DNA of 64,000 bases from Gammaproteobacteria bacterium (GCA_029881795.1 JAOULX010000005.1:1-64000); one strand, 5' to 3'; shown: positions 1 through 10,355, numbered from the stretch's first letter. Notes: generated by a model from the sequence alone, not told the origin. A program made the numbers and translations.

Positions 1-126
1 TATTATAGGGACACTTAACCCTCCGTCAACACCTATTTACTATTAATTCCATTTAATTTTAATTTAATCCGCTTTCGGCTATTTTATATACAATATTAGT
101 GAATCATTGTTTACTAAATGAACGAT

Positions 127-1329
127 TTAGACAACGCTAACCTTGGCAAATTTATGTTTACCCACCTGATAAATCCGCGCTTCACTGCCCGCATCGATAA
201 TCAGCTTGGTATCATCTATCTTATTACCATCAATTTTTACAGCACCCTGACGTATCATTCGCATTGCATTCGAGGTACTGGATTCCAGCCCCGCCTCTTT
301 TAGCAGATTAGCGATGCCCATCTTGCCATCAAGCGCATTTACAGTGACTTCTTTTATATCGTCCGGCATTGCACCTTTTTGAAAGCGCGCAATAAAGTTT
401 TTCTGCGCCTGCTCTGCGGCTGCCTGATCGTGAAAGCGCGAGACGATTTCTTCACACAATATGAATTTAATATCACGCGGGTTAGTACCCGCTTCTATCT
501 GCTGCTTATAAGCCGCTATATCAGATTCAGGCCGGAAACTGAGCAATTCAAAATAACGCCACATCAGATCATCGGATATCGACATTAGTTTTCCGAACAT
601 CTCATCAGGCGCTTCGTCGATACCTATATAGTTACCCAACGATTTAGACATCTTCTGCACGCCATCCAGCCCTTCCAGAATTGGCATGGTCAGAACCGTC
701 TGCGGTTTCTGGCCATAGGCCTCTTGTAGCTGACGCCCAACCAGTAAATTAAATTTCTGATCGGTACCACCCAGTTCGACATCTGCTTTCATGGCAACCG
801 AATCATAGCCTTGAACCAGTGGATATAAAAACTCATGTATCGCTATCGACTGACCTGATTTATAGCGCTTATTGAAATCATCCCGCTCCAGCATTCTGGC
901 AACGGTGTGCTTTGCGGTTAGCTGAATCATGTCAGCCGGGCTCATCTCATTCATCCAGCTGGAGTTAAATAACACCAGTGTTTTCGCCGGATCGAGGATT
1001 TTGAATATTTGTTGCTCATACGATTTGGCATTTTCCAGCACATCATCACGCGTTAACGGCGGCCGGGTTGTGCTTTTGCCGGTCGGATCACCTATCATGC
1101 CGGTAAAATCACCAATCAGGAACATCACCTCATGACCCAGATCCTGAAATTGACGAAGTTTATTGATTAACACGGTATGACCCAAGTGCAAATCCGGTGC
1201 TGTTGGATCAAAGCCTGCCTTTATTCTGAGCGCGCGACCGGTTTTTAGCTTTTCAACCAACTCAGCTTCAACAAGAATCTCATCTGATCCTCGCTTGATA
1301 ATATTTAACGACTCTTCAACCGATAGCAT
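127..1329 (-). CDS. tyrS: Tyrosyl-tRNA synthetase
   Basis: Class I aminoacyl-tRNA synthetase that charges tRNA-Tyr in the cytoplasm. The 400-residue protein has the family's usual length. The HIGH-type motif reads PDLHLGHT near the N terminus, the KMSKS loop reads KMSKSLGN, and the C-terminal ~70 residues look like an S4 RNA-binding domain (GAVKIDG). I chose the internal Met (MLSVEES) as start because a GGAG Shine-Dalgarno lies just upstream; six more in-frame residues precede it. It is transcribed away from the M23 peptidase gene. The 126 bases beyond its stop are AT-rich and show nothing I can name. Confidence 0.97.
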   Translation of the reverse strand: MLSVEESLNIIKRGSDEILVEAELVEKLKTGRALRIKAGFDPTAPDLHLGHTVLINKLRQFQDLGHEVMFLIGDFTGMIGDPTGKSTTRPPLTRDDVLENAKSYEQQIFKILDPAKTLVLFNSSWMNEMSPADMIQLTAKHTVARMLERDDFNKRYKSGQSIAIHEFLYPLVQGYDSVAMKADVELGGTDQKFNLLVGRQLQEAYGQKPQTVLTMPILEGLDGVQKMSKSLGNYIGIDEAPDEMFGKLMSISDDLMWRYFELLSFRPESDIAAYKQQIEAGTNPRDIKFILCEEIVSRFHDQAAAEQAQKNFIARFQKGAMPDDIKEVTVNALDGKMGIANLLKEAGLESSTSNAMRMIRQGAVKIDGNKIDDTKLIIDAGSEARIYQVGKHKFAKVSVV

Positions 1330-1439
1330 GTCACTCTCCAGATACAAAACGGGCTATAAGATACCTGCTTTCAGGGAAAAGTCACTATTAATGCCATTAT
1401 TAGGACAATTAAGCGTAATTTAATTGACCTATTCCTGTA

Positions 1440-2876
1440 TTGCAGCTATCTTTAAATAAATTAGAAAATGTATATATATCCGTGAATTACAACAACTTTA
1501 TAAACAAAGACCTGCGAAAGCGTTATTTACACGTTGAAAAGCGACACCCAAGACTTCGATGGGGCCTATTTGCTATTGGCAGTATACTCATTGGCGCGGT
1601 GATTGCTCACACACCCGAAGCACCCAAACCAGAACCTTCTGTTCAGTCTGAACTGCTTAACCTTGAGCACTCTATACGCAACAACACCGGATTTAGTCGA
1701 CTTAGTCAGCCACTGGTACTGCCTGATAATCCATTATCTCCAGTGGCTATCAGCGACCTCGAAGACAAGTTTGAAAACTGGCAGTCAATCCGCGTTAAAA
1801 CAGGCGATAATCTTTCGGTATTGTTTGAGCGGGCCGGTATCAAAACCAGCCAGCTGATCGAGTTTATGCAGCTCGATAGCGCCGTTACACACCTGCTTAA
1901 AATCCTGCCCGGTGAAGTTATAAAACTTAACACCGATAGTGAAGGCATACTAACCGGATTACATTATGATATCGATTTAACTCAGTCGCTCTTAGTAGAA
2001 CGGATTGACGACACGCTGCAATCGACAAAAATTCAACACAATATTGTTACCCGTACTCGCCATGCCACCGGCGTTATCAACGACTCCCTGTTTCTGGCCG
2101 CTCAGAAGGCCGGACTTAATGACAGCATGACGATGGAGCTTGCCGCAATATTTGGCTGGGATATCGATTTCTCTCTGGATATTCGCAAGGGCGACTCCTT
2201 CTCTGTCATTTTTGAAGAGATTTACAAAAATGGCATCCGAATTAAAAACGGTAATATTCTGACGGCTGAATTCATTAACAAAGGCAAATCATACCGAGCC
2301 GCACGTTATGAAGATCCTAAAACCCATAAAACCGGCTATTATTCCGAAGATGGCAAAAATATGCGCAAGGCTTTTTTGCGCAGCCCGGTCAAATTCAGTC
2401 ATATCAGTTCACGCTTCACAACCAAACGTTACCATCCGGTACTGCATAAATTCCGTTCACATAAGGGCGTGGATTACGCAGCTCGCAGAGGCACGCCAAT
2501 ACGCAGTGCCGGTGAAGGAAAAATTGTATATCGCGGCAATAAAGGAGGCTACGGCAAAGTGGTTATTGTGCAACATGGCAGTCGTTATAGCACGCTGTAC
2601 GCCCACCTCTCAAACTTTGACCGAAATGCCCGTAAAGGCCGCCGGGTAAAACAGGGACAGGTTATTGGTTACGTTGGCTCAACCGGACTGGCAACAGGCG
2701 CGCACTTACACTACGAATTCCGCGTTAACGGGGTGCACCGCAACCCATTAACTGTACGCTTCCCAAGCGCCAAAGCCATTAGCCGTCAACATCTGGCTAG
2801 CTACAAGGCAGACACCGCGCATTTATTTGCTCAACTTGATGTGCTCAATCGTAACCAACTGGCACTGAACCAGTAA
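1440..2876 (+). CDS. M23-family peptidoglycan DD-metalloendopeptidase, membrane-anchored
   Basis: Probable cell-wall hydrolase cutting peptide cross-links in the periplasm. One N-terminal membrane segment (about residues 41-58, GLFAIGSILIGAVIA) is followed by an OapA/LysM-like region, with the M23 domain at about residues 335-445. The zinc-site motifs are visible: HKGVDYA, and HLHYEF near the end. Family relatives include MepM/YebA. The start is uncertain: 1440 is a TTG without a clear ribosome-binding site, and a GTG lies at 1482. It overlaps nothing and ends one base before anmK starts, a pairing common in gammaproteobacteria that links wall turnover with muropeptide recycling. Confidence 0.9.
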   Translation: MQLSLNKLENVYISVNYNNFINKDLRKRYLHVEKRHPRLRWGLFAIGSILIGAVIAHTPEAPKPEPSVQSELLNLEHSIRNNTGFSRLSQPLVLPDNPLSPVAISDLEDKFENWQSIRVKTGDNLSVLFERAGIKTSQLIEFMQLDSAVTHLLKILPGEVIKLNTDSEGILTGLHYDIDLTQSLLVERIDDTLQSTKIQHNIVTRTRHATGVINDSLFLAAQKAGLNDSMTMELAAIFGWDIDFSLDIRKGDSFSVIFEEIYKNGIRIKNGNILTAEFINKGKSYRAARYEDPKTHKTGYYSEDGKNMRKAFLRSPVKFSHISSRFTTKRYHPVLHKFRSHKGVDYAARRGTPIRSAGEGKIVYRGNKGGYGKVVIVQHGSRYSTLYAHLSNFDRNARKGRRVKQGQVIGYVGSTGLATGAHLHYEFRVNGVHRNPLTVRFPSAKAISRQHLASYKADTAHLFAQLDVLNRNQLALNQ

Positions 2877-2877
2877 A

Positions 2878-3984
2878 ATGAGCCTATATATCGGCCTGAT
2901 GTCCGGTACTAGCCTTGATGGCATCGATGCATCGATCGTTGATATCAGCCCACATCAGGTCCGCCTAAAACGGTCTGTAGATTACCCGATTCCAGCTGCA
3001 CTCAAACAACAAATACTAACTTTAATGAATAATCAGGGTGGCGATAATATAGAGCTACTTGGCGAGGTTGATGCAAAACTGGGAATCGTCTTTGCTGAAG
3101 CCGCTCAGCATTTACTAGAAAATTCGCCTTATCAGGCCAAAGACATTACTGCGATTGGCTCACATGGCCAGACCATCAGACACCGTCCAGATAGCACTAC
3201 GCCCTTCACCCTTCAAATTGGTGACGCGTCGCGTATTTGCGAACTAACCGGCATTACTACTATCACAGATTTTCGGCGCAGAGATATCGCCGCAGGTGGT
3301 CAGGGCGCACCACTGGTACCTGCTTTTCATCGCGCCGTATTTGCCAGCGCTGATGAAAATCGCTGCATCATCAATATCGGCGGCATGGCCAATATCAGTT
3401 ATCTACCGAAAAATGGTCACCAAGACACCGCCGGATTTGATACTGGCCCGGGCAATGTTTTACTGGATAGCTGGTGTTACCAGCAAACAGGCGAGTACTA
3501 CGACAAAAACGGCAGCTGGGGGAAAAGCGGAAAATCATCCGATGCCTTACTACAGAAGATGCTGCAGGATCCATATTTTTCACAAGCACCACCGAAAAGC
3601 ACCGGCAGAGAACATTTTAATCTGGACTGGATTGATAAAAAACTGGCTGGTAACGCATTCGAGGCGAGAGATGTTCAGGCCAGCTTAACCGAGTTAACCG
3701 CCAGAACCATTATCGATGCGATTGACAATCACTTTGCCGACAGCAGCCAGCTCATCATTTGTGGCGGCGGGGTCTATAATCTGCACCTTAAAGAACGCCT
3801 GCAACAACTATCAGGACAACGCCTGGTTTGCGACACATCCGCGTATGGCATAGACCCGAACTGGGTCGAGGCCGCCGCTTTCGGCTGGCTGGCGCATTGT
3901 TGTTTAAATAAAATACCAGCAAATGAACCAGCCGTTACCGGTGCCCGTTCGCGCGTTATCCTCGGCGCAATCTATCCAAAATAA
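2878..3984 (+). CDS. anmK: Anhydro-N-acetylmuramic acid kinase
   Basis: Cleaves and phosphorylates 1,6-anhydro-MurNAc to MurNAc-6-phosphate with ATP, a step of peptidoglycan recycling. At 368 residues it matches the family. Diagnostic motifs are the N-terminal LMSGTSLDGID, the GSHGQTIRH segment, NIGGMAN, and FDTGPGN with CGGGVYN further on. It starts almost immediately after the M23 peptidase stop, so the two are very probably co-transcribed. It converges on the citrate synthase gene with only nine bases between the stops. Confidence 0.97.
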   Translation: MSLYIGLMSGTSLDGIDASIVDISPHQVRLKRSVDYPIPAALKQQILTLMNNQGGDNIELLGEVDAKLGIVFAEAAQHLLENSPYQAKDITAIGSHGQTIRHRPDSTTPFTLQIGDASRICELTGITTITDFRRRDIAAGGQGAPLVPAFHRAVFASADENRCIINIGGMANISYLPKNGHQDTAGFDTGPGNVLLDSWCYQQTGEYYDKNGSWGKSGKSSDALLQKMLQDPYFSQAPPKSTGREHFNLDWIDKKLAGNAFEARDVQASLTELTARTIIDAIDNHFADSSQLIICGGGVYNLHLKERLQQLSGQRLVCDTSAYGIDPNWVEAAAFGWLAHCCLNKIPANEPAVTGARSRVILGAIYPK

Positions 3985-3997
3985 CAGAAACTGTTAT
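3981..3997. terminator. Small hairpin between convergent genes
   Basis: Seven-base stem ATAACAG/CTGTTAT with an AAA loop, covering the anmK stop and the citrate synthase stop. The following T-run is short (CGTTTT), so it may act as a weak bidirectional terminator. Confidence 0.4.
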
Positions 3998-5148
3998 CGT
4001 TTTGACATGGGCGAATAAGCCCTTATCTCTTCACCGGTATAAATCTGTGTCGGACGGAAAATACGATTATCGGTTAGCTGTTCCTTCCAGTGTGCCAGCC
4101 AGCCAGCACTTCTTGATACCGCAAACAGCGGGGTAAACTGATCAGCAGGGATTCCCATCTCGGTGTAAAGGATTCCGGAATAAAAATCCACATTTGGAAA
4201 CACCCCTTTTGATGCCAGGCGCTCTTCACATAGCTTTTCTAATTCAAGCGCTGTTTCAAACATTTTACTGAGCTTGCCCCTGGTTTTTACCCAGTCTTCC
4301 ATCATCGTTTGCAGGTAAGTAGCACGCGGGTCTTTCACCTTGTATTCACGGTGCCCCATACCCCAGATGACTTCTTTGTTAGCCATTTTTTTATCAAGCC
4401 ATGCTCTGGCGTTTTCAGGGCCACCAATTTCCTGCAACATTTCAACCACACGCTGGTTAGCGCCGCCATGCAATGGCCCGGCCAGCGTTCCTATCGCCGC
4501 AGCCATAACCAGATAAGGACTTGCCAAAGTAGAGCTGGTAACCAGGGCCGCAAAGGTGGACGCATTAATCGTATGCTCTGCATGCAATATTAAACACGCA
4601 TCCATAATACGTGTCAGGTATTCATCCGGCTCCTTACCATTCAACATATATAGCAAATTGGCCGCGTAACTTAAATCATCGCGAGGCAGAATAGAATCGT
4701 AACCGTGACGAATGTTTTCCCACATAGCGACCAGCGTCGCCATCCGAGAAAGAATTTTTACCGACATATTTTTAACATAATTAATATCTTCGCATAAGTC
4801 ACTGCCTGTCAGGCATTCATCACCTGCATAAAACATACCCATGGCTGCCACTGAAGTTTGCAGCATTTCCATTGGGTGACCGGTAGCCGGTAAGTCACGC
4901 ATGATTTTACGGACATTATATTTTACTCGGCGATTAGCTTTCAGATGCGCCTCGAAATCTGCCAGCTGTTGAGAACTGGGCAAATTACCGTTTATTAATA
5001 AGTAGGAGGTCTCTTCAAAACTACTGTTTTCAGCCAGATCAGCTATGGTGTAGCCTCGATATGCTAAAATCCCTTTTTCCCCATCAAGTGAAGAAATTTT
5101 TGATTTGGTAGCAGGGACTCCGGCTAAACCGGGAACATAATCAACCAT
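3994..5148 (-). CDS. Citrate synthase (type II/methylcitrate synthase-like family)
   Basis: Condenses acetyl-CoA with oxaloacetate at the entry to the TCA cycle. The 384-residue protein carries the active-site histidines (LHAEHTINAST and GPLHGGANQRV) and the catalytic Asp region (VDFYSGI). The N terminus (GLAGVPATKSKIS, GILAYRGY) matches the shorter citrate/2-methylcitrate synthase group rather than the long hexameric GltA. No propionate genes lie nearby, so ordinary citrate synthase is the likelier role; 2-methylcitrate activity cannot be excluded by reading. It is separated from erpA by a strong terminator and so has its own promoter. Confidence 0.92.
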   Translation of the reverse strand: MVDYVPGLAGVPATKSKISSLDGEKGILAYRGYTIADLAENSSFEETSYLLINGNLPSSQQLADFEAHLKANRRVKYNVRKIMRDLPATGHPMEMLQTSVAAMGMFYAGDECLTGSDLCEDINYVKNMSVKILSRMATLVAMWENIRHGYDSILPRDDLSYAANLLYMLNGKEPDEYLTRIMDACLILHAEHTINASTFAALVTSSTLASPYLVMAAAIGTLAGPLHGGANQRVVEMLQEIGGPENARAWLDKKMANKEVIWGMGHREYKVKDPRATYLQTMMEDWVKTRGKLSKMFETALELEKLCEERLASKGVFPNVDFYSGILYTEMGIPADQFTPLFAVSRSAGWLAHWKEQLTDNRIFRPTQIYTGEEIRAYSPMSKR

Positions 5149-5230
5149 GCTCGTTATTCCTATTCAATAAAATACTTTAAAGAGAGATTTAAGTTTAACA
5201 GATTATCGACTTTTCCAGACAGCTTTTATT

Positions 5231-5271
5231 AACAAACAAAAAAGGCGCCTGACGCGCCTTTTTTGTTTGTT
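5231..5271 (-). terminator. Rho-independent terminator downstream of erpA
   Basis: Perfect 18-base inverted repeat ending in GGCGC with a CTGAC loop and T-rich tail on either strand. It lies just past the erpA stop and ahead of the citrate synthase gene, both on the minus strand. Confidence 0.9.
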
Positions 5272-5291
5272 GAGTTAAATGCCAGATCTGA

Positions 5292-5651
5292 TCAGATCGA
5301 AAATGATGAACCACAACCACAGGTTGTTTTAGCGTTAGGATTATTAATCTTAAATTGAGCACCACTAAGATCCTCTTTATAATCAATTTCCGCACCTTCT
5401 AAGTACTGAAAACTCATCGGGTCAACAACTAAAATGACACCAGAGTTTTCCACCACGGTATCATCTTCCTCAGTGTTTTCATCAAATGTGAAGCCGTATT
5501 GAAAGCCCGAACAACCACCTCCAGTGACATAAACACGAAGTTTAAGATTGGGATTTTGCTCTTCCTCAATCAATGCTTTCACTTTGTTAGCGGCTGAATC
5601 TGTGAAACCCAGAGCAGAGACCGAACCTGCTTCAACTGCATTACCACTCAT
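5292..5651 (-). CDS. erpA: Iron-sulfur cluster insertion protein ErpA
   Basis: A-type carrier that delivers Fe-S clusters to apoproteins. The 119-residue protein has the three conserved cysteines: one in [11 protein letters not shown] and two in the C-terminal CGCGSSF. The N-terminal 10 residues extend slightly beyond typical ErpA. It is monocistronic, with a strong terminator behind it; the bactofilin gene lies 76 bases upstream on the same strand. Confidence 0.95.
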   Translation of the reverse strand: MSGNAVEAGSVSALGFTDSAANKVKALIEEEQNPNLKLRVYVTGGGCSGFQYGFTFDENTEEDDTVVENSGVILVVDPMSFQYLEGAEIDYKEDLSGAQFKINNPNAKTTCGCGSSFSI

Positions 5652-5727
5652 TTAAAGACCCTCAAAAGGAATATAACAATACCTGATAATAACACAAAGA
5701 ACAGTACCTGAGTAATTTAGTCGGGTA

Positions 5728-6165
5728 CTAAACAACAGCTTCCTCAGCCGCTTTGGATTCTTCAGCATGCTCAGAATGCTTTTGATGCTCAAGTAATTTC
5801 TTTTCACTCTCGCAATGAACCAGGCTGCCATTAACCTCAGCACCCATCGCCATTTCGAGCATATTGTAATAAACATTACCGTTTACACGGCCTTTATTTG
5901 AAAACTCAACACGCTCACTGGCATAAACATCACCAATCACGATACCGTTCAGTATCACAACCGGAACCCTGACCTCGCCTTCGATGCAGCCACGGTCACT
6001 AATAATTAATACACAGTTTTCTTTACCATCGGCAATTACATTACCGACTACTTTACCATCTAAGTGTAATCCGCCAGTGAAAACAATATCACCACGAATT
6101 TCAGTACTTTGGCCAATCAAGGTCTCAACTTTGACCGAGCTGCCTTTTTTGTTCCCCCACATCAC
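5728..6165 (-). CDS. Bactofilin (polymer-forming cytoskeletal protein)
   Basis: Small beta-helical polymerising protein that forms nucleotide-independent filaments, often at sites of cell-wall modification. The 145 residues show the repeating pattern GDIVFTGGLHLDGKVVGN ... GCIEGEVRVP ... GIVIGDVYA ... GRVNGNVYY that is typical of the DUF583 core (about residues 15-105). A Glu/Ala-rich tail follows. Its start overlaps the end of the upstream coiled-coil membrane protein by about 40 bases in another frame, so the two are translationally linked and probably act together at the envelope. Confidence 0.92.
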   Translation of the reverse strand: MMWGNKKGSSVKVETLIGQSTEIRGDIVFTGGLHLDGKVVGNVIADGKENCVLIISDRGCIEGEVRVPVVILNGIVIGDVYASERVEFSNKGRVNGNVYYNMLEMAMGAEVNGSLVHCESEKKLLEHQKHSEHAEESKAAEEAVV

Positions 6166-6904
6166 TATTATCTCCTTCAGAGCTTATAGATGTCCAATCG
6201 ACGGTTTTATCTAAACGTGCAAGTCGGGTGCTATTGGGAACGACTTGTACTCGCAGGGTTGAAGGAACAAAGCCTTCAGGTATTTTTACAGTTCCCTGGA
6301 AGCGCTGAAAATACTTAAACCCTAACTTGAATTTGTCAACATTTGATGCCACCAATTTTTCCATATCAATAGAAAATGGTTTGCCTTCTTTCATGCCATC
6401 AAAAGTGACCTGCATAATACCACGAACCACCCGATTGTTATTACCTCTTTGTGTCACCACAATCTTATAATCGAATTCATCCGCTGATTTTCTGACAAAC
6501 TGCAGATCCTGCATGAATAAGCGGCGCTGTGATTTTTCAGGCGAAACAATACTGCGGTAAAAAGCCACCTCTTCATTAAGCTGCAAGATATCATCCTGCA
6601 ACTTAACAATGGTTTCTTTTACCTGTCTATTGGCATCTTTTTCAATATGGTTATTTCTTTCAAGCGAGGTATTCTTGCTCTGCATATTAGCCATTTCGCT
6701 TTGTAATTCGGCCAGTGTTTGCTCAAGCTCGTCTACTCTGCCAGCAGCTTCTATGGAGTCGTAGCCACCTGCAATTCGCCCGCGCTCATAGACCAGCCAC
6801 ATACTCAAACCAATCACCAGTAGAATGCCAAGTATCGACAACAACCAGTGACCAGGGCGTTTAACAGAGATTAAATAATGATTTTGTACAGGGTTTAAGT
6901 CCAT
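6125..6904 (-). CDS. Membrane-anchored coiled-coil protein (DUF6776-like)
   Basis: A 259-residue protein with one N-terminal transmembrane helix (WLLSILGILLVIGLSMWLVY, about residues 20-39). A coiled coil of about 60 residues follows (ELEQTLAELQSEMANMQSKN region), then a C-terminal beta-rich periplasmic domain. Genes of this form commonly sit directly upstream of bactofilin in gammaproteobacteria. The inferred role is an inner-membrane scaffold or anchor for the bactofilin filament; no enzymatic motif is visible. It lies 15 bases beyond the argC stop. Confidence 0.75.
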   Translation of the reverse strand: MDLNPVQNHYLISVKRPGHWLLSILGILLVIGLSMWLVYERGRIAGGYDSIEAAGRVDELEQTLAELQSEMANMQSKNTSLERNNHIEKDANRQVKETIVKLQDDILQLNEEVAFYRSIVSPEKSQRRLFMQDLQFVRKSADEFDYKIVVTQRGNNNRVVRGIMQVTFDGMKEGKPFSIDMEKLVASNVDKFKLGFKYFQRFQGTVKIPEGFVPSTLRVQVVPNSTRLARLDKTVDWTSISSEGDNSDVGEQKRQLGQS

Positions 6905-6919
6905 ATCTGATTTTTATAT

Positions 6920-7951
6920 TTATGGCAACAAAGCCGTTAAGGTTAATCCGGCATTCTCTTTTAAAGAACACATCAGATTCATATTGTGTATTGCCTGTCC
7001 AGCAGCTCCTTTAACCAGATTATCTATCACCGCAGAAACAACAACAACGTCGCCTTCCTGTGGTTGAAAAACGTTCATCCGGCATAAATTACTGCCTTTA
7101 ACACTACGCGTTTCCGGCGCTATCCCTTGAGGCAGAACATCGACAAAAACTTCATCCTTATACCGGGTCTGATACAAGGACTGTAAATCCTGACTGTTGT
7201 CGGTCAGTCGAGCATATAAAGTTGCCTCAATACCACGCACCATCGGTGTTAAATGCGGCACAAAAGTCAAACCCACAGGCTTACCCAATATTGTAGTCAA
7301 TGTTTGACGAATTTCAGGTAAATGTCGATGACCATTTACTGCATAGGCTTTGAATGTTTCGCTGACTTCACATAACAGATTTGCAACCGAGGCACCGCGC
7401 CCTGCACCACTGACACCTGACTTGGCATCGGCAATCAAGCTACTAGGATCAATAATGCCCGCCTCCAGCAGCGGCATAAACCCTAAGGTAACAGCTGTCG
7501 GATAACAGCCCGGATTCGCTACCAGCCTAGCTTTAGCAATCCCAGCGCGGTTTATTTCTGGCATCCCATAAACGGCTTCGTTCAACATTTCGGCACAGCT
7601 ATGCTCCATGCCGTACCACTGCTGCCAGATCTCGGCATCTTTAAGTCGAAAATCAGCCGCCAGATCAATGACCTTAACACCCTCAGCCAGTAATTCCGGC
7701 ACCATTTTCATAGCGGTGCCATTCGGTGTTGCAAAAAACACCAGATCACAGTCCGACAGGGTTTTAATATCCGGCTCACTGAAAACTAAATCACAGACAG
7801 TTCTCAAATTAGGGAACAAGTCAGACACCCGTTTTCCCGCTTCAGAGCGCGAGGTTATTATTTTAATCTCTGCTTGTGGGTGTGCCAGCAACAGACGAAT
7901 CAGTTCAACACCGGTATAACCGGTTCCACCTACGATTCCAACTTGTATCAT
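6920..7951 (-). CDS. argC: N-acetyl-gamma-glutamyl-phosphate reductase
   Basis: NADPH-dependent reduction of N-acetylglutamyl phosphate to the semialdehyde in arginine biosynthesis. The protein is 343 residues from the chosen start, MIQVGIVGG; the longer ORF adds six residues before the Rossmann strand. Visible motifs are [10 protein letters not shown] (nucleotide binding) and ANPGCYPTA (catalytic cysteine). No other arg genes are adjacent. The gene is divergent from a thioredoxin-like gene and is followed closely by the coiled-coil/bactofilin pair. Confidence 0.97.
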   Translation of the reverse strand: MIQVGIVGGTGYTGVELIRLLLAHPQAEIKIITSRSEAGKRVSDLFPNLRTVCDLVFSEPDIKTLSDCDLVFFATPNGTAMKMVPELLAEGVKVIDLAADFRLKDAEIWQQWYGMEHSCAEMLNEAVYGMPEINRAGIAKARLVANPGCYPTAVTLGFMPLLEAGIIDPSSLIADAKSGVSGAGRGASVANLLCEVSETFKAYAVNGHRHLPEIRQTLTTILGKPVGLTFVPHLTPMVRGIEATLYARLTDNSQDLQSLYQTRYKDEVFVDVLPQGIAPETRSVKGSNLCRMNVFQPQEGDVVVVSAVIDNLVKGAAGQAIHNMNLMCSLKENAGLTLTALLP

Positions 7952-8079
7952 TGAATACCTGCCAATCATTAACTATGGTCATATTTTATGACGCTTATCG
8001 TCCAAATACATCTCTTATCATCAACTGATGCTGGACTGCCTGATGTTTCAGGGTAAAATGCCCTGACTAATTTAACATT

Positions 8080-8580
8080 ATGACTTATATGAAAAAAATT
8101 GTACCACTAATCATTCTGGCTCTGGCTATTAGCGCGTATTTTCTATTTTCTAGCCCGTCGTTTCGTCCGGCTCCTGCTCTGAGCATGACAGCTATATCAG
8201 GTCAGGTCATCGATACGCAAAAACGAAACAATAAACCACTACTGCTGACTTTTTGGGCCACCAGCTGCTCCTCCTGCGTTAAAGAAATGCCGCATTTAAT
8301 CGAATTACAAAACCAGTATGGCGATTTAATAGATATTGCAGGCATTGCCATGTCCTATGACAACATTCAGCAGATCAATGAAATGATCAAACGTCGACAG
8401 CTTAACTACCACATTGTTTATGATCAAAAGGCTGAAATCGCGCTCTCATTTGGTGGCATACGCCTGACCCCCACCAGCTTTTTAATTTCTCAGCAAGGCC
8501 AGATTATCTACCAGAAAATCGGTGATATTGATTTTCGCAAAATAAAACGGATACTTTCCGAAACGTCGCAGCAAGGGTAA
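8080..8580 (+). CDS. TlpA-like thioredoxin-fold protein
   Basis: Probable periplasmic thiol-disulfide oxidoreductase tethered by an N-terminal membrane segment (IVPLIILALAISAYFLF). The active site is CSSC within WATSCSSCVKEMPHL, and the cis-Pro region reads LTPTSFL. At 166 residues it fits the TlpA/ResA group. It is followed after only five bases by hemJ, which suggests an operon and a possible role in haem-protein or cytochrome maturation; this link is inference. A second in-frame ATG lies nine bases downstream of the chosen start. Confidence 0.88.
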   Translation: MTYMKKIVPLIILALAISAYFLFSSPSFRPAPALSMTAISGQVIDTQKRNNKPLLLTFWATSCSSCVKEMPHLIELQNQYGDLIDIAGIAMSYDNIQQINEMIKRRQLNYHIVYDQKAEIALSFGGIRLTPTSFLISQQGQIIYQKIGDIDFRKIKRILSETSQQG

Positions 8581-8585
8581 CCACT

Positions 8586-9005
8586 ATGCTATGGGTTAAA
8601 GCACTACATATTATTTTTATGGTCACCTGGTTTGCCGGCCTGTTCTATCTGCCCCGTTTGTTCGTCTACCATGCACAATCCGATGATGTGATCAGCCAGC
8701 AGCGTTTTAAGATCATGGAGCGCAAACTGTTCTGGGGTATTACCACACCCGGCGGGATTTTAACCATTCTGTTTGGAGTCTGGCTGATCAGCTACATGCC
8801 CAGCGTGCTGACTCAGGGTTGGTTTCATGCCAAACTATTTCTGGTAGTTTTGCTGGTGCTTTATCATATTTTTTGCGGCAAACTGCTCAAAGATTTCAAG
8901 CTGGATCGCAACAGCAAAAGCCATGTTTGGTTTCGCTGGTTTAACGAAGCGCCTGTAATTGCACTGGTTATCATCATATTACTGGTTGAAATTCAGGGCT
9001 TTTGA
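8586..9005 (+). CDS. hemJ: HemJ-type protoporphyrinogen IX oxidase
   Basis: Integral membrane enzyme (UPF0093/DUF2269-type) that oxidises protoporphyrinogen IX in haem biosynthesis. The 139-residue protein has four hydrophobic helices. The family signature is at the N terminus, LHIIFMVTWFAGLFYLPRLF, with the conserved histidine at residue 8, followed by ITTPGGILTILFG. It is co-directional with the TlpA-like gene and converges on rppH. Confidence 0.9.
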   Translation: MLWVKALHIIFMVTWFAGLFYLPRLFVYHAQSDDVISQQRFKIMERKLFWGITTPGGILTILFGVWLISYMPSVLTQGWFHAKLFLVVLLVLYHIFCGKLLKDFKLDRNSKSHVWFRWFNEAPVIALVIIILLVEIQGF

Positions 9006-9038
9006 TTCAGCTGATTTGTGACCGACAGGGCCCTCAGG

Positions 9039-9542
9039 CTAATACTTTAATAGCATTTCCAGCTCCGTCATCGCAGACTGATAAACATCACGCTTAAAAA
9101 AAACCACTTCTTTCATCGGCTGCCAGTAATCAACCCAGACCCAGCGATCAAATTCCGGTTTTTTGTTAGTCGATAAATCGACACAGGATTCGTCACAAGC
9201 CAGCTTAAGCATAAACCAGATTTGTTTCTGACCAATGCAGACGGGGCGGGAATGTTTTCTGATCATGTGTTTAGGCAGCTTATAACGTAACCAGTCTTTA
9301 GTACTGCCCAGCATTTCCACATGCTCCGGTAGCAGACCGGTTTCTTCACGCAGCTCACGAAACATGGCCTGTTCTGGCGTTTCTGATTCGGCAATACCAC
9401 CCTGAGGAAACTGCCAGGCATCCTGACCACAACGACGAGCCCAAAACACCTTGCCTTCTTCGTTGCTCAGAATTATCCCCACATTAGGACGGTATCCATC
9501 AGAATCTATCACCTGCACCCTCAAAAAGTCTAAATTTATCAA
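9039..9542 (-). CDS. rppH: RNA pyrophosphohydrolase
   Basis: Nudix hydrolase that removes pyrophosphate from 5'-triphosphorylated mRNA and so starts 5'-end-dependent decay. The 167-residue protein has the Nudix box [20 protein letters not shown](T)G, and the family features [15 protein letters not shown] and WVDYW. It is a lone gene with its stop close to that of hemJ. Confidence 0.95.
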   Translation of the reverse strand: MINLDFLRVQVIDSDGYRPNVGIILSNEEGKVFWARRCGQDAWQFPQGGIAESETPEQAMFRELREETGLLPEHVEMLGSTKDWLRYKLPKHMIRKHSRPVCIGQKQIWFMLKLACDESCVDLSTNKKPEFDRWVWVDYWQPMKEVVFFKRDVYQSAMTELEMLLKY

Positions 9543-9660
9543 TACTATAGTGAATATAACACAATCACCCGGCTTGATTGGCGTTTATTGATAAACATCG
9601 CCAAAGCCCAAATTCGGCAGTAAAATAAGCCGCTACTGTAATAACCGGACTAAGAAAACG

Positions 9661-10314
9661 ATGGCACTGGCACTTTTCGACCTTGATAACACCCTGTTAG
9701 CTGGAGACAGCGATTACCTTTGGGGCCGCTTTCTGGTCGAGCAAAAACGAGTGGATGAAGCGTATTATGACAACGAAAACAAGCGCTTTCTCGAGCTTTA
9801 TCAACAAGGAAAACTCGATATTTATGAATTTGCCGCCTTCGCCTTCAGGCCATTAGTCGAGATTGAGCTGCAAACGCTGACCACATTACACCAGCAATTC
9901 ATGCAAGAAAAAATCCGCCCTATTATCACAGACAAAGCACGGGCACTGGTTGAACAACACCGTTCAGCTGGCGACACGCTAATCATTATTACCGCTACAA
10001 ACTCGTTTGTTACCCGCCCCATTGCGACTGAACTTGGCATCGAACATTTAATTGCCACCGAACCGGAACAGATCGCTGGTCGATTTACCGGAAAAATTGC
10101 CGGCACCCCCTGTTTTCAGGAAGGCAAAATACACCGTCTGCAACAATGGCTAATCGATCAGTCTATCGAATTTAAAGACTGCACGTTCTACAGTGACTCG
10201 AATAACGACTTGCCTTTATTGAAAAGAGTCAACCACCCGATTGTTGTCGACCCGGATGAAAAACTGGCTGAATACGCACAGGCACATAACTGGCCCGTTA
10301 TCAGCCTGCGCTAA
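9661..10314 (+). CDS. HAD-superfamily phosphatase, subfamily IB
   Basis: Phosphoserine-phosphatase-like hydrolase of 217 residues. The HAD motif I is FDLDNTLLAGDSD near residue 7. Motif II is ITATNSF, and motif III/IV is FYSDSNNDLPLL. Insertion between motifs I and II fits the HAD-IB hydrolase family often found beside rppH in gammaproteobacteria. The substrate is unknown; SerB-type phosphoserine activity is possible but not shown. Confidence 0.88.
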   Translation: MALALFDLDNTLLAGDSDYLWGRFLVEQKRVDEAYYDNENKRFLELYQQGKLDIYEFAAFAFRPLVEIELQTLTTLHQQFMQEKIRPIITDKARALVEQHRSAGDTLIIITATNSFVTRPIATELGIEHLIATEPEQIAGRFTGKIAGTPCFQEGKIHRLQQWLIDQSIEFKDCTFYSDSNNDLPLLKRVNHPIVVDPDEKLAEYAQAHNWPVISLR

Positions 10315-10355
10315 TTCCTGCAGCGATTCAGAGGTGATTGATACTGATGATTATA

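Noticed and set aside
1-126. AT-rich left edge beyond tyrS, checked for an rRNA or tRNA start
   Set aside because: No tRNA cloverleaf or rRNA-like sequence is visible in these bases.
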